DNA of 64,000 nt, from the NCBI GenBank assembly GCA_015143295.1, contig CM026561.1, forward strand, positions 44,892,875 to 44,956,874. Direction: 5' to 3'. The notes beneath the pieces were generated by a model, which did no database searches, was not told where the DNA came from, and worked only from the letters and a program-made list of their open reading frames with translations. Positions 24,500 through 37,400 of this stretch are shown here, piece after piece (the stretch's first letter is position 1; every line of letters begins with the position of its first letter). Origin of the DNA: Tetracentron sinense (taxonomy: Eukaryota > Streptophyta > Magnoliopsida > Trochodendrales > Trochodendraceae). Made by a program: the position numbers and the translations under genes.

Positions 24500-24604
24500 C
24501 TTGGTTTTTAGAAAAATAATATATAAAAAAATCAACTTGAGGGTTAAAAACAACTACCCAGAGTTAATGGGAGGTGATGGGTCGGCTATGTGAGAGCGAG
24601 GAGG

Positions 24605-24637
24605 AATAGTCCCCTCATCGCCGACGAGGGGACTATT
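24605..24637. other. Perfect 12-bp hairpin
   Basis: AATAGTCCCCTC (24605-24616), a 9-base loop ATCGCCGAC, then GAGGGGACTATT (24626-24637). The stem is perfect and GC-rich, unlike its AT-rich surroundings. No T-run follows on either strand. Confidence 0.85.
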
Positions 24638-24640
24638 GCT

Positions 24641-24962
24641 CATTAATGAAAGGAGTTTTTACATATCAGCTGTTGTGTTCTAACAAATTTGCAAAAAATT
24701 ACCTTTCTCTAATGCTGTGCGCTAAATTGGCTGTACCAATTCCAAAATTGGCATAACTACAATACTAAAATACCATATTTGGGACAGGCTGCTCCAATGG
24801 TCAGTATCAATTCTATTTTTTTCACAATCATAATCACAACCCCTAAGGTTGCCATGTATCCCTTTTGACATCCCTTAGCTGCGGTTAAGAGATTCACCCA
24901 ATAACAGTGTATTTGCAAAGTTACTAGAACACAACAGCTGATATGCAAACACCCCTTAATTA
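24641..24962. mobile_element. MITE with about 50-bp inverted ends (PIF/Harbinger-like)
   Basis: The left end reads TTAATGAAAGGAGTTTTTAC then ATATCAGCTGTTGTGTTCTA. The right end inverted reads TTAATTAAGGGGTGTTTGC then ATATCAGCTGTTGTGTTCTA. The TTAA border and GGGGTGTTTG tip fit PIF/Harbinger (TTA target). It contains a CTAAGGTTGCCATGT...GCGGTTAAG piece related to the 147-bp repeat at 36395. Confidence 0.7.
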
Positions 24963-25017
24963 AACTGATAAGAACAGATACTACACTTGATCTTAGCCAA
25001 AAAGCCGAGAAAGGTAT
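24959..25017 (-). pseudogene. U2 snRNA 5' end fragment
   Basis: Read on the minus strand from 25017, 59 bases match plant U2 snRNA: ATACCTTTCTCGGC, TTTTTGGCTAAGATCAAGTG, then the branch-point pairing region TAGTATCTGTTC and TTATCAGTTTAAT. One C to T change is seen near base 15. The match stops exactly where the MITE begins. Upstream, AGTCCCACAGTCGG at about 25060-25073 resembles the plant snRNA upstream element (RTCCCACATCG), but it is too close and no TATA box is present. The snRNA body is missing, so it is not functional. Confidence 0.85.
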
Positions 25018-25736
25018 GCCCCCATTCCCCTCCCCTCCTCTCAAGTCTTTTACTTGAACCGACTGTGGGACTGAAATCAAAAAAGAAAAAAAATGCTTCT
25101 ATATTTTCCCATTTATTAAGAGAAGAGACTTCTTCAAAGGCCTAGCCTTAGACCCAACGAAATGTGGGTCTTAATCTCTGCTGCGCATAGTTAGAAATCT
25201 TCTATCAAATCCAACTCCACTATCTGTTCTATTCCTAGCCAGCTTATTATTGCCCAACGTACTTCTCTGTATGCCTCATGCATGGTTGAATCGGACACTG
25301 CTGAATATTTAATTTAGAATAAACATCTTTCAGTATCTATCGATGGCTATAGCCCCACTTCTAAGTCTTCTAATCAAACTTGTGTATACACTGATGAAAT
25401 GCATCTCCTTGCAGCAGTGCTGTTCTTAACATTTGGCTCGCCAACTAATCAATCTTGAATCATTAAGATCATTCAACCAGCAAGTCTAGGCTGAGTTTGG
25501 AATTACAGTGATGCAAGCTGTCAAGTGAACATGGGGTAGAAACCAATAAATAAGGGGAAAACCCACCTCCTCCGAGGCAACAAAAGCACAACGTTTTTGG
25601 ACCCATTCTGCAGGAGACTGGTTGTTTCTTAGGAACATCAGCTCATCTATGTTTTGAGGATTTGACATTACACAATTGTGAAAGCTGGATTTGCAAATAC
25701 GTCCGTTTATCTGCACTACATGGCTCCGATGAGAAA

Positions 25737-28700
25737 TTATTTTCTCATCTGTGTGAAGAGCTCCGATTGGGGTTTTCCAGTTCCTGCCATACCGCCACCA
25801 AAGGCAGAGAAGCCACCACCTCCTTGTTTGTTGCTAAAATTCCCAAATCCACCACCTGTCCAAATCAGCATGATAAGACTTAATAGGTGACTTGGCTCAT
25901 GTTCAATTGACTCCAAGCTGAGCAGAATCAGGCAAGTGGCAAGAAGAGCAGAGTCCTCAACATGAATTTAAACCATATTTCAGAAAGGGGGGCAAAAAAA
26001 AAATACCTGTCACAGCAGGTGCTGGGAATCCACCACCAGAAACAGCTCCAGAAAATCCACCACCAGCAAAACCACCACCACCGGAAGCCACATTAGCAAA
26101 ACCACCACCAGTAGAGGCAACACCAGTGAACCCGCCCCCAATAACAGCATTACCAAAACCACCGGTTGAGGGAGTGCCAGCAAACATGCCACCAGATCCA
26201 AATCCCCCTCCACTGTTTGCAGCTGCTGAGAATCCTCCACCACCACCAAATCCATTGACAGAAGTAAAACCAGTTCCTAGTAGACCTGCACCCAGCTGTC
26301 TGGACTGTCCAAAAGTACCAAGCACTGATCCCAGTACCTGCTGTCCTTGACCTATTTGCGCTGGCTGGCCAAACCCACTTCCTGAAGGTGCTGGAGCAGT
26401 AGCCCCACTACCGAAGCCACCAGAGAATGCACCCAGATTTGTTGGTTGGGAGGGCTGTACAGACTGGAAACTAAATGACGCAGGTCGGAACAACTCCCCA
26501 CTTGGGGTTTCCAAATTAAATAAAGAGCTCACTGGATTTGTGGCTGCATTAGTAAATGGACCACCAAATGGATTGGATTTTGGTGCAGCTGGCGAGGGTG
26601 CCGATCCAATCCCAAACCCACTAAGACTTCCCAAGCTAAGTTCAGTTGTTTCCCCAGGAGATTCCTCCTCCATCTCATCTTCTTGGGTAACACCAACATC
26701 CAAATTATCATTCATTCCATTAGTGGGGGGCATGGAGCTGCTAGAAGTAGAAAGAGATGCTTGGGATAGAGCAAGTGCAGCAGTTGGCAGTTCGGATTGA
26801 GAATTCGAAGCAGCATCAGATGCAGCACTGAATATATTACTGAAACGGGGCTGGCTTCCAGATGCCAATCCAGACAAAACTTCAATTGCAGGTACTTGTG
26901 GTAGGGATTGTTTTGATTTCGAAATATAGTCACCAGCGGAAGGCTCAGGCTGAGGAAGTAGAGCTTGTGAAGTAGCATTTGCATCTGACTCGGAACTAAA
27001 TTGACCAACAGGAGGTTTAAGCACTGTAGTTGGACCCTGTGAAGTTGAATTCATGGAAACAGAAGGAATAGAAGGTGGAATATCTGTTTTCGGGGTCGGA
27101 AAAGAGAAAGGACGGGCCGGAAAAATGGATGGAGTAGAAGCTGAAGATGACGATGGCGACATGACCTTCTGACTAGCATCATTACTGGCTTTAATACTGG
27201 TTAACAATCCCCCAACTGACATTCCAGATGATGAGGATGGTGCAGTTGATAATGGGGTAGGTGATGAACCGATAGCTGGTGAAAATAAGGGAACTGAAGG
27301 CGATAATGAGACTGTAGGGTACACTGTTGAAGCCGATTCTGTTTCACCAAGCTGGCTTTTGCTTGTTGCAGTATCAAACCGGAAAACTTTTCCATGCAGA
27401 ACAGCAGCAGGTGGCTGCTGAGATGCGGGAGAGAATGGAGAGCCATGACTTCTCCCGGATGATTGAAATGAGTTTTCTGGAATTACTGCCCCATGCTTCA
27501 TACTTCCAACTGTTGGTTTTGTCTGAACCTCTCCACTCTTCAAATTTGACAGCTCGCTAATTTTTTTCGGCGACGGTGGTGTCTGAGTAGGTAAGTCCGC
27601 ACTAATTGATGGTGTTTGGTTTAGGCGATTTTCAGACTGCAAAAGAGATTTTTTCCCGGAGATCAAAACTGATTGGAGTGAGGAAGAATCTGACTTCCCA
27701 ATTACTCTGTGAACAGCCAAATCACAAGTGTCCCTCGTGTTATTTCGAATTGCGCTGGGTGATGATCGGGATGCCGAATCCAATGCTGATGAGAATGATA
27801 TATTGTTGCTTCTCTGTTTGACTTGCATTGTAGAAGATTTCAACCCAATAGACTGTGATGGTCCTAAATTGTCATTAGCCCATTTGAACAAAGAAGTTGA
27901 TGGACTTTCAAAGGTCTGTTTCGAGTATTCATCCTGGATGTCTACAGAAAGCATAGAAGTGGAACACAAAGGATTAGCAACTAATTGTTGGCAAATATTT
28001 TGGTAGTAAAAAAATGTATTTAGCAGATTATCTTAGTTTGCTCAAAATATTTGCAGTTTACCTGTGTTTAAAGATTGGTGTAAAAAGGTCGAAGGGACTG
28101 TACAATCCTTTGGGCGAGCAGAAGATCCCTCCTGCATTTGATGACTAAAACCATCCCTGATTGTCGCCAAGGATGATTTACTTCCACTGGCCCTCTGGTG
28201 TTCTTCTTGCAACAACATCCTCTTTACTGTTGTTTTTGGAGGCTCATAACTAGCCCAACTCTGCATTGAAGATAGAAAAAAGGTTCAAAAGAAAATGCTA
28301 TTTGGAGTATCAAGACAAATCAAATATACACACCTATTAGTTGATATAAGGATGATTCAACACCTTCATGCATAATATTTCCTCATAATGTGCAACAATT
28401 TGATTCCAAAATCCAAACCAGGGATGATTAAACTCCTTCCAAATTTTCAAGGTTTGGAAACGAAAATCCTTATGTGCACATTAGATAATTTGAGGAGGTG
28501 ATGGCTATGTTTCACAATCAACCGGGCACCATAGATTCGGCCAGGCCCAAAATTTTCACATTTTCTTTAAAAAGATAGAGCAAAGAGCTAGTTGTATTCT
28601 TTAAGACTTCCGTCGATTAGGTCATGGGCTGAGATGACTCAAGCATTCTTTCGTAAATGTTTCCCTAATAATAAGACCAATGCTTTAATGAGACAAATTT

Positions 28701-31700
28701 CTACCTTTACCCAGAAAGAAAGTGAGACTTTGTATCAAACTTGGGAAAGGTACAAGGACCTTTTGAGTTTGTGCCCGCACCATGGGTAGGAGAGTTGGCA
28801 TTTGGTGAGTTACTTCTATGAAAGGGCTTACTCCAAGAGAGCGCCAATTTATTGAAATGATGTTGTAACAGGGAATTTCTCCAGGGACCCCGAAGAGGCC
28901 ATGGAATATTTGAATGAAGTGGTTGAGAAGGCCCACACTTGGACTGGACCCAATGCTATTGGAAACACCAATAGGTCTAGAGACCCACCTCCACCTCTTC
29001 TAGTGGAGGAATTTTTCATCAGAGAGAGGAGGATGGTTTGAAGGCAAAGCTAGAGCGTTTGACCAAGGAAGTGGAGTCATTGAGAATGAAGGAGACAAGG
29101 GCAACCAACCATGTTTATCAGGGAGAGACCCGTAGGACTTGTGAGGTTTGCCATGATATTGAGAAATCTATCAAGGAGTGTCCCACACTCCAAGAGATGA
29201 GAGGGGTTTATGAAGAACACTGTAGTGCCATAGGCAACTATAGGAAGCCTTAGTCACCCTATTCTGAGACTTACAACCCAGCCTGAAAAAATCACCCTAA
29301 CTTTGGCTGGAACAAAAATTCTCAACCTCCGCCACAACAATAATTGCCTCCTAGGAATTTCACTGCACCTCATGCATCAAATTTATAATAATGCATATTT
29401 GTACTGCTAACTGTACTACTAAAGTACTGCATATCTTTGAGCGACATCAAAACCTTAACATTTTATATGGTAAAAGACACGAGTATATAAAATAGCATAT
29501 TTTTTTTTGTTTACCAAATTACTATACTCAAATAAAATAAACTTTTTTTTATCCTTAAACAAAAATAATATTACATATATCAGATTTATAACAATGACTG
29601 CTAGACGACCAGTCGTCTGAGACCAACAGAGTGCCTAGTCGCCTACCTGAGGTGATGCCTAACAAATATGGTTATAATCTATATATATATATATATAAAT
29701 TTTATCGCCTAGGCGTCGACTTGCCTAGCCAGGCCTAATTACCTAGGCATCGCCTAGAAGCCTTGACTACACTGAGTGAAACCGAGCCTCCAATCCTTGA
29801 TAGGCATAAACCATCATGACAAAAGTGGTGTGCTATGTGCTATCGAATTCAAAAACATAGAACAAATGTTTTCTATAGATAAGTTACCCGATCCAATGAG
29901 TCTCTCCTCCTCCTTAAAGTTTCTGGTTCAGAACTCTTCATATCACTTGACAGGTTTCTCCTTGATGGATCTTTCATAGCAGCAATGCATGAAGAAAATG
30001 GAAGTGTCTTGACTGATGGGGTATGGTCATCTTTTCTTCCATCTGGAGAATTGAAAGAGTCGCCATCATAGGCGAGCCCGATTGTTTCAAATAACTCTTT
30101 TGCTACACTCTTTCGCCTCACAGATGGTGACTCTATACTCAGTACATCCATTTGTTTTGAGAGGCATTCAGAAAGTTGCTCCGCAGCTGCTAATTGTGAA
30201 CTCATTGTGTTATATAAACTATGCAAGGACTGAGTGTATCTGCGGAGAGAAATACAAATCAAGTAAACAACTTTAATAGCCCATTCTCGGAAGTTCAAAG
30301 CCATATTACCAAGCGGGTCAGTAGTATACAACCACATAAACAAATTACATGAAAAAGCTAACGATCACAAACTTGATAATGAGTGATGTCAAGGTGTTAC
30401 TAGTCCTAAAGCTAGGACGGCGGACTAAGATGAGTTGACTCAAATGTGACACTGATTGATCCAAGTTTAGGGCAAGAATTGCTACTCAATCATGTCAAAT
30501 TTGAAACGACAGAAAAAGTCTCAAAGCGAAAAAGAAAGGTAGAAACAGAAATTGTTAAAAATCTAGTAATACCAGGCAATTTTCATACCTTGAAGGCTCT
30601 AAACTACTATGAAATGCTCTACGACCCATAGGAACTCTGCTGTTTTCACCAAATTTATTGAGCTCAATGGTATTGAAATGTCTTTCCAATACTATCAGCT
30701 GATTTGTCAAATCCTGGAAGAGAAAGAGAGAAGGAATAGAGAGATGCATAGATTCTCAGATGGTAGGAAAACTTCATCATAAGTAACAGTAATAACTGAT
30801 GATTTACCTGATTTACTTTCAACATTCGTCTTCGCTTAAGTTCTAGTTCGGGACTCAACTTCTGGCGATTCCAAAGGTCCCAATATTGGCTATCAGAAGC
30901 TTGCTTAACAATGCTTTCCATATATATTTTCCTTGCCAAAACTGAGAACCAGAAGAAAAATGATTTAAAGTAAAAATTGACCCATTCAAACGACTGTTGA
31001 AAATCAACAAATAAAAAGAATATAAGAAGGTTGACAGAGTGAGCTTTAAGCATGAAAGTGGTAATGAGATTTTAAAGGATATCAACTCAGAGAGATCTTG
31101 CTCATTGTGCACAAACTACAATTATACAAAAGTACAAGGATGAGTACACTCCCATCACATTGCAAACACTAGTCATCCCACACACAATGAATATAAACAA
31201 ACTGACCCGTTTCACCCTCAATCATGAATACTACAGGTATTTATCCAGAGAATCAGTTATCCTTTTAGAGAAACCTGGACCTTTGCCCTGAAGACATAAG
31301 AAAGTAGAAAAGAACGCCCACAGGCCATCCAAGATATCCATCCAACTATATAAAAGTAATCAAATGAGTGCAAATAAGTGAATAATGTTAGAACTTAGAA
31401 GTAAGTTTAACAATACAAATGATGAAAAGGATCATGATTTGCAAGCGCACAGAACTAATGTGACTGAGATGAGAAACTAGTCCAGTAGTTGTGAGAGTGC
31501 GTGCTAGTGAGCCGGTGTGTGTGTGTGTGTGTGGTAACTGGTATGTTGGCTACTTGGCTCCAAATAGGAGGGGAGCAAGCAGCCCAAAATTCTTTCTCCA
31601 AAAAAAGAAGAGCAGGTTTTTCACCGAAGATTCTCATTTCAATTAGATAAATCTTGCCTTATTTGCAGCATTGAGTCATACTATGAAGTTATGGGAGAGA

Positions 31701-34435
31701 GTGGTGGAAAAAAGATTAAAGGCAAATAACTAGGATTTTAGAAAAGCAATTTGTATTCATGCCAGAAAGGTCTAATATGAGGCTATGAGGCTATCTTTTT
31801 ACTCAGACAATTGATGGACAAGTTTAGGGAGAGGAAAAAAATATCCAATGGTCAATTATTGATCGAGTGAAACATATAATAAGAGTCCCCAGAGAATTTA
31901 TCTAGTCAGTGTTGGGGAAGAAAGGAGTTCTGGATAAATATAATGATTTCATCAAGGATATGTATGAGGGATCGGTAAATACCAAGAACAATTGGCAGTG
32001 AAACCAATAAGTTTCGAGTGAAATAGGTTTACATTAGGGGTCGGCGATGAGCCCGAGTCTTTTTACATTGATTATGGATGAATTGACGGTTCATTTCCAA
32101 GAGGAGGTTCCGTGGAATGTGCTATTTACAGATGGCATGGTATTAAGTTAACAAATGGAAACTATAAGAGGGCGCAAATGCAAAATTAGAATTGCAAAGG
32201 GATATCTTGGAATTTAAAGGGTTTAAAATTTCGGGCCAAGACGGGAAAATATGGAATCCAACGTAACAATATGAAAACGGTTGAGGCGGTAGTTTAGAAG
32301 GATGACAATGAGATACCAAAAATGACAAATTCCAGTATGTGAGCTATTCATAGGAATAGAATGGCTGAGGATTTTGCCTATAGAATCAAGGTTGGGTGGC
32401 TGAAGTGGAGATTTGTCCCCAGATTGCAACATGAGAGACACATTCCAATCAAACTAAAAGGAAAATTTTGAACGATACCGATAAGACCAGCCATGCTTTA
32501 GAGCATTCCTAGCAGCCTCACCAAATTTTACTCACCAAAATAGCCAAAACTCACAAAAAGTTATTTTGGTGAGCCACTTTTTTAAAACACTCCCAACAGC
32601 CTCACCGTTTTAACAAAAAAAGGAGAAAAACAATATTTTATTATTTGTGTGGGAAAACGAAAAAGAAAGGGAGAGAGAAACATTATTTTATTGTTTGTGT
32701 GGGACCACAATCAAGGAAGGGAGAGAGAAACTTTTATTTTATTATTTGTGTGGGCCCACAAAAAGGAGGGAAAGAGAAATTTTAGCTTTGGTGAGTGTAC
32801 AGTAACTCACCAAACTTGGTGAGTACTGTACACTCACCAAACCCAAATCTTTATTTTGCTGAGTTTTGGTGAGGTTGCTGGAGAGAGTTTTCAGCACTTT
32901 TTAGCCATTTGGCTCACCAAAATAACCTTTTGGTTATTTTGGTGAAGCTGCTAATGCTCTTATGGAGCATAATGTTGGGTGACAAAGAAGCAACATATTC
33001 ATAGAGTTTGTGCAGCCGAGATGAGAATTTTAAGGTGGATGAGTAAGAATGAAATATAAGATCAGAAATGAGAACTTTTGTAAGAATCTTAAAGAGTCAA
33101 ATGAGATGGTTTGAACATATTCAACAAAGACCAATGACATCATTTGTGAGAAGAAATGAGTTGATTCAGGTTGAAAGCTCTAAAAGGGCAAGGGGAGGGC
33201 CAAGAGTGACATGGATGGAAAGAGTGCTGAAATATCTTATAGTACAAGATTTGACCGAAATAATTGCTTTCAATTAAGCGGAATGACAAAACATGACTCG
33301 TGCAGTCGTGCTACAATTTCCAAATATTTGGGATAAGGCATTGATGATATGATGATGAATGCATCATCTACAAACAAATGAACAATAAATGGGATATCGG
33401 GGGAACCCAATACTTTGAAAGAACATGTGCTTAATGCCTCTGCCCACAACCTCCTACGTATTTATGGAGGAACTGGTTACGGACATTTGGAGAGGAAAAA
33501 GTCATAGTTCACAAGTACAAAGAAAACAATGCATGGGATCCTAAGGAGTCGTCAGGGACTAATGGGATTGGCTCATGGAAAGGCATTCACAAAATGAAAT
33601 AATTTTAATATTTCATATCAAATTTAAAATGGGCACAAGCAATGACATAAAATTTTGGAAGGATGTTTAGAGTGGTTAGATTCTCTTATACAAGAGTTCA
33701 ACTGTATCTATAATTTTACCATTGACAAGGATGCCCTTGTGTCTAGTTGTGTCATAAGAATCGATGGCAAAAAAGTGTGGAGTCCAAGGTTTAGATGGGA
33801 TATAATTGATTGGGAATCAGAGTCTATAGTCACCTTCTCAATAGCATTAATGATATTCATTCATGTGTAGCAGTGCGAGATCAAAAGAACAATAGGAAAA
33901 ATGATGCTTTCTCTGTCTCTTTGCTTCTTTCTATCATAGATCCCGTCACTCTTTTCCTCACTGCCTTAAGCTAGGAATCTCTACCAAGGTGTTGTCTATC
34001 CCTTGGACGACAGCACTGTACAAAACTCACATCACTGACCACTTAATGAGTAGAGGATGGCGTTTGGATAACAGTGCTTGTGCGGCTGTGCCTAAGCAGA
34101 GTGAGTTGATCATTTACCAATTCATTGTGTTTTCTGTGGTTGGCTTTGGAGTCGGACCCAATGTTTTAAAAAGCGTGCGAGACTAACGCCTTGGGGCGAG
34201 ACTTAAAGAAAACGCCTTGAGGCTCAACCATGAGGCTTAAACCCCTTAAAACACGCCTTGAAACTCGCTTTATGTCTATGGCGTACGTCTCATACATTAA
34301 CTAAAATTAGGTTTCTAGTCACAATTGACTTAAATGTCCTTTTAAAAAAAATTATTATTTGGTTAAACTAATTTATATAGTATTTTTTGTGTACGTGTGC
34401 GCCCACATGAACACAATGTACACGAATACAAATGC

Positions 34436-34486
<51 letters not shown>

Positions 34487-37400
34487 TCTCTCTCTATATA
34501 TATATATGTATATACACTATAATCTTTCATTAACTTTTTGAATCTTATTTTTGCAATTTTTCTTATATTTTATTTATTTGTTAAAAAAAAAGAGAGTGAA
34601 GCTTTCTTGTGAGGCTTACGCCTCACGCATTTTGAGTTCCTAACACCTCGCCTCACGTCTTCATGTTTTAAAACATTGGTCGGACCCTTTGGTTATTCCA
34701 CACCCAATAGGTAAATCCTTGCAGTTATATAGAGTGCCTATCCAGTTGGGCCACAGATGATCTTGAATTCTTTACAAGGAAGTATCGTAATACCATCATA
34801 TGGAATATGCTCCAGGGTGCTATTTGTAGAAGCATTTGGAAGGAGGAAACAATTACATCTTAGGGGATCCTTCCCATGCTAAGGAAATAGAGTGGTCTAA
34901 GTAACATAAAAGGTCAAGATGGTGAAGATCAGGCTAATTTTATTTCTTCTCAAGTGGGTTAACATCAGTTTTTTTTCCATTGTGGACCTTAGATTGTGGT
35001 TGTTTGGAGCTATTGAATAGCTTCCACATGTCTTTGCATAGCCTCGGGCTGTTTTTGTGAGCTTCTATGCTCATCTGAATATACTTCTTCAGCCTTTTGT
35101 GAGTTTCTCCCTCGGATATAATCAAGAGGATCAAGGAGGGTGGGTTCCCTTGTCCTATACCTCTCGAGTTATTGAAAATACAAAAGGACAGCCGTTAACC
35201 AAGATGGAGAACTGATTTTGAAGGCAGCTTTTTAACAAGGGAGGTGAATTATTGGTCAAACGAATCAATTTCAAACTCTGATAAGGAAATTCACTTAAGC
35301 CTCTCATGGGCTTTGGCCATATTTAGCTTAAATGATACTGCAGCCATATGTCTTTCTGTCGATGTTGTGAACACTCTCGTGGCTAGAGTAATATTATTAA
35401 ATGCCTCTAAATAAAGGCACTTGCTCCTTAGTAATGAGTTTAGGTAGGATGGGGAAAAATTGTAGCCAAGAATTTAGTGAGAAATTTGTAACAGGAATTG
35501 CAAAGGCTTACATTTTCAAACTAGGCAAAAGAGGTACATTTTTTCTTTCTTAGGCATAAAGGAAATTAAGGATAAAGATAAAAGAATGAAAACGGCATTG
35601 TTCACAATTCTGGCTATTGATAATTCAATCTGCAAATATTTTCTAAAAGAGATCTTAACATTCTCAAAGAAATGGTAAATAATATGCAACCTTAGGCAGC
35701 TGCCCATGCATCAACGAATAGTATTTATTTACTATTTTTTTTTGGGTTAATTCCATATTAGAACCCATCTTATCCTTAAATGACATAAAATTGCCTCCTT
35801 TTAAACTATTTCCTTTAACACACCCCAATTTCAAACAATTGCACAAATAGGGACCCGGTGTTGTCTCTAACTAACTACCGTTTGTGTTCTCACTTGAAAT
35901 GCCGAAAATACCCTTAATAATAAATCATTCTTATTCTCTTTAAACCCTAACTCACTTGAGCTCGAATCACAACCAATTGTGATTGAACTAGGGAAGGTTC
36001 AATCGCATCCACATGCTAACACGTGTTCCTCTTAACTCCTATTAACCGTGGTTAATATTCACTAACCTTTAGGAACCCTAAGGGTTAAAAATTCTTAACT
36101 AGAGTTAAATATTTTTAAAGTATATTTTTTCCTAAAAACCAAGGTTATATTGTTGAACCTCAAGGTTAGTGAATCGTAACCACTGTTAATAGGGGTTAAA
36201 ATGGACACGTGTTGGCCTGTTGGTGCGATTGAACTCCTCGAATTCAATCACAATTGGCTGTGATTCGATCTCAACTCCCTTGTGCAAAAGCTCCCTTGTA
36301 TTTTGCAGCAGTAGCGTTGAAGTACACACGAAAAGGAATATGACTCTTTCCGATGTTCCATCCAGTAGAAAGCGCACACGGCTACAACCTATCATGTGTC
36401 CCTTTTTAACACTTGCTAACTGTGGTGAAGATTTACTCACCCCTAGGGTTCATCCATCTAACCTTGGTTTTTAGAAGGAAAAAAAATTAACCTTAGGTTG
36501 ATTAAGCTTAACCACAATTAAAGGGGATCAACAAGCTGCAATGTGTCCCTTTTATTACCACTAACCGTGGTTAAGGTTCACTCACCCCTAGGGTACACCA
36601 ATCTAACCTTGATTTTTAGAAGAAAAAAAATATGTTAACCTTAGGTTGATTATGCTTGACTACAGTTAAAGGGGCTTTACAAGCTGCCACGCGTTCCTTT
36701 TAACTCCCCACCCCTGGCTCCGCCCCTGATTACAATGGGTAATTGGGTTCGATTACATAAACTTTGCATGAATTGTAACCCCAAGGCAAGGTTAGGGCCT
36801 TGACGTGTCAACTTTCAAGCACAAAAAAAAAGAACCCAGCACTTTCGTCTTGCCTATCGTAGCCTTTGGACTACAAGAGGAACTATAGCTAATCCATGAG
36901 CACCTTTAAAAAGGGTAATGTAGTCATTCCAAGAGAAAACACATGAGTAGGGGTGTTTTAGACATTTTAAGTGAGAATATTAACTCACCTTAGCTAAAGA
37001 TAACATTGGGTCCCCTTTTGTCCAATAGTTTAAAAGTGGGTATGTTGAAGGAAATAGTTTAAAAGGAGGCACTAGTATGTCATTTAAGGATAACATGGGT
37101 TCTGATATGGAATTAACCTTTTTTTTTTTAACAAATTCAGCATACCTTGCATAGTCTTATCTAGAAGATGATGGATCTCCTTGAGCCGTTCCTCTATCGT
37201 GTTCTACAAAGCCAAGAGAAAAGTGAATTCAAACATTTATGATACCTAGTAAGAGAAATGACAAAAGAAATGCATGTCCTAACTACCACAAGGGCTACCA
37301 TTTTCGAAAATTTAAACAATCTAATTACTGGTCAACCAAATCAGACGAGCATCCTAGATATTATCCTGCAAACACAACGACCACTGAAAGATCTCACCCA

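Larger units (their letters stand above)
23563..25736. other. ALKBH6-NUP214 intergenic region
   Basis: It holds the ALKBH6 promoter and 5' UTR (just above 23562) and the NUP214 3' UTR. Most of it is repeats: a MULE-like element at 23804, a hairpin at 24605, a MITE at 24641 and a U2 snRNA fragment at 24959, each listed separately. The rest has no recognised feature. Confidence 0.6.

Noticed and set aside
24605..24637. Rho-independent-type terminator at the perfect hairpin
   Set aside because: The window is eukaryotic nuclear DNA and no T-tract follows the stem on either strand.
34403..34541. Tyr/Ile-rich peptide in the (AT)n region
   Set aside because: It is a translation of a microsatellite, with no coding character.
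36395..36720. CRISPR-like array (regular 147-bp units)
   Set aside because: Units are long, contiguous and diverged, with no short repeat/unique spacer pattern, and the setting is a plant transposon.
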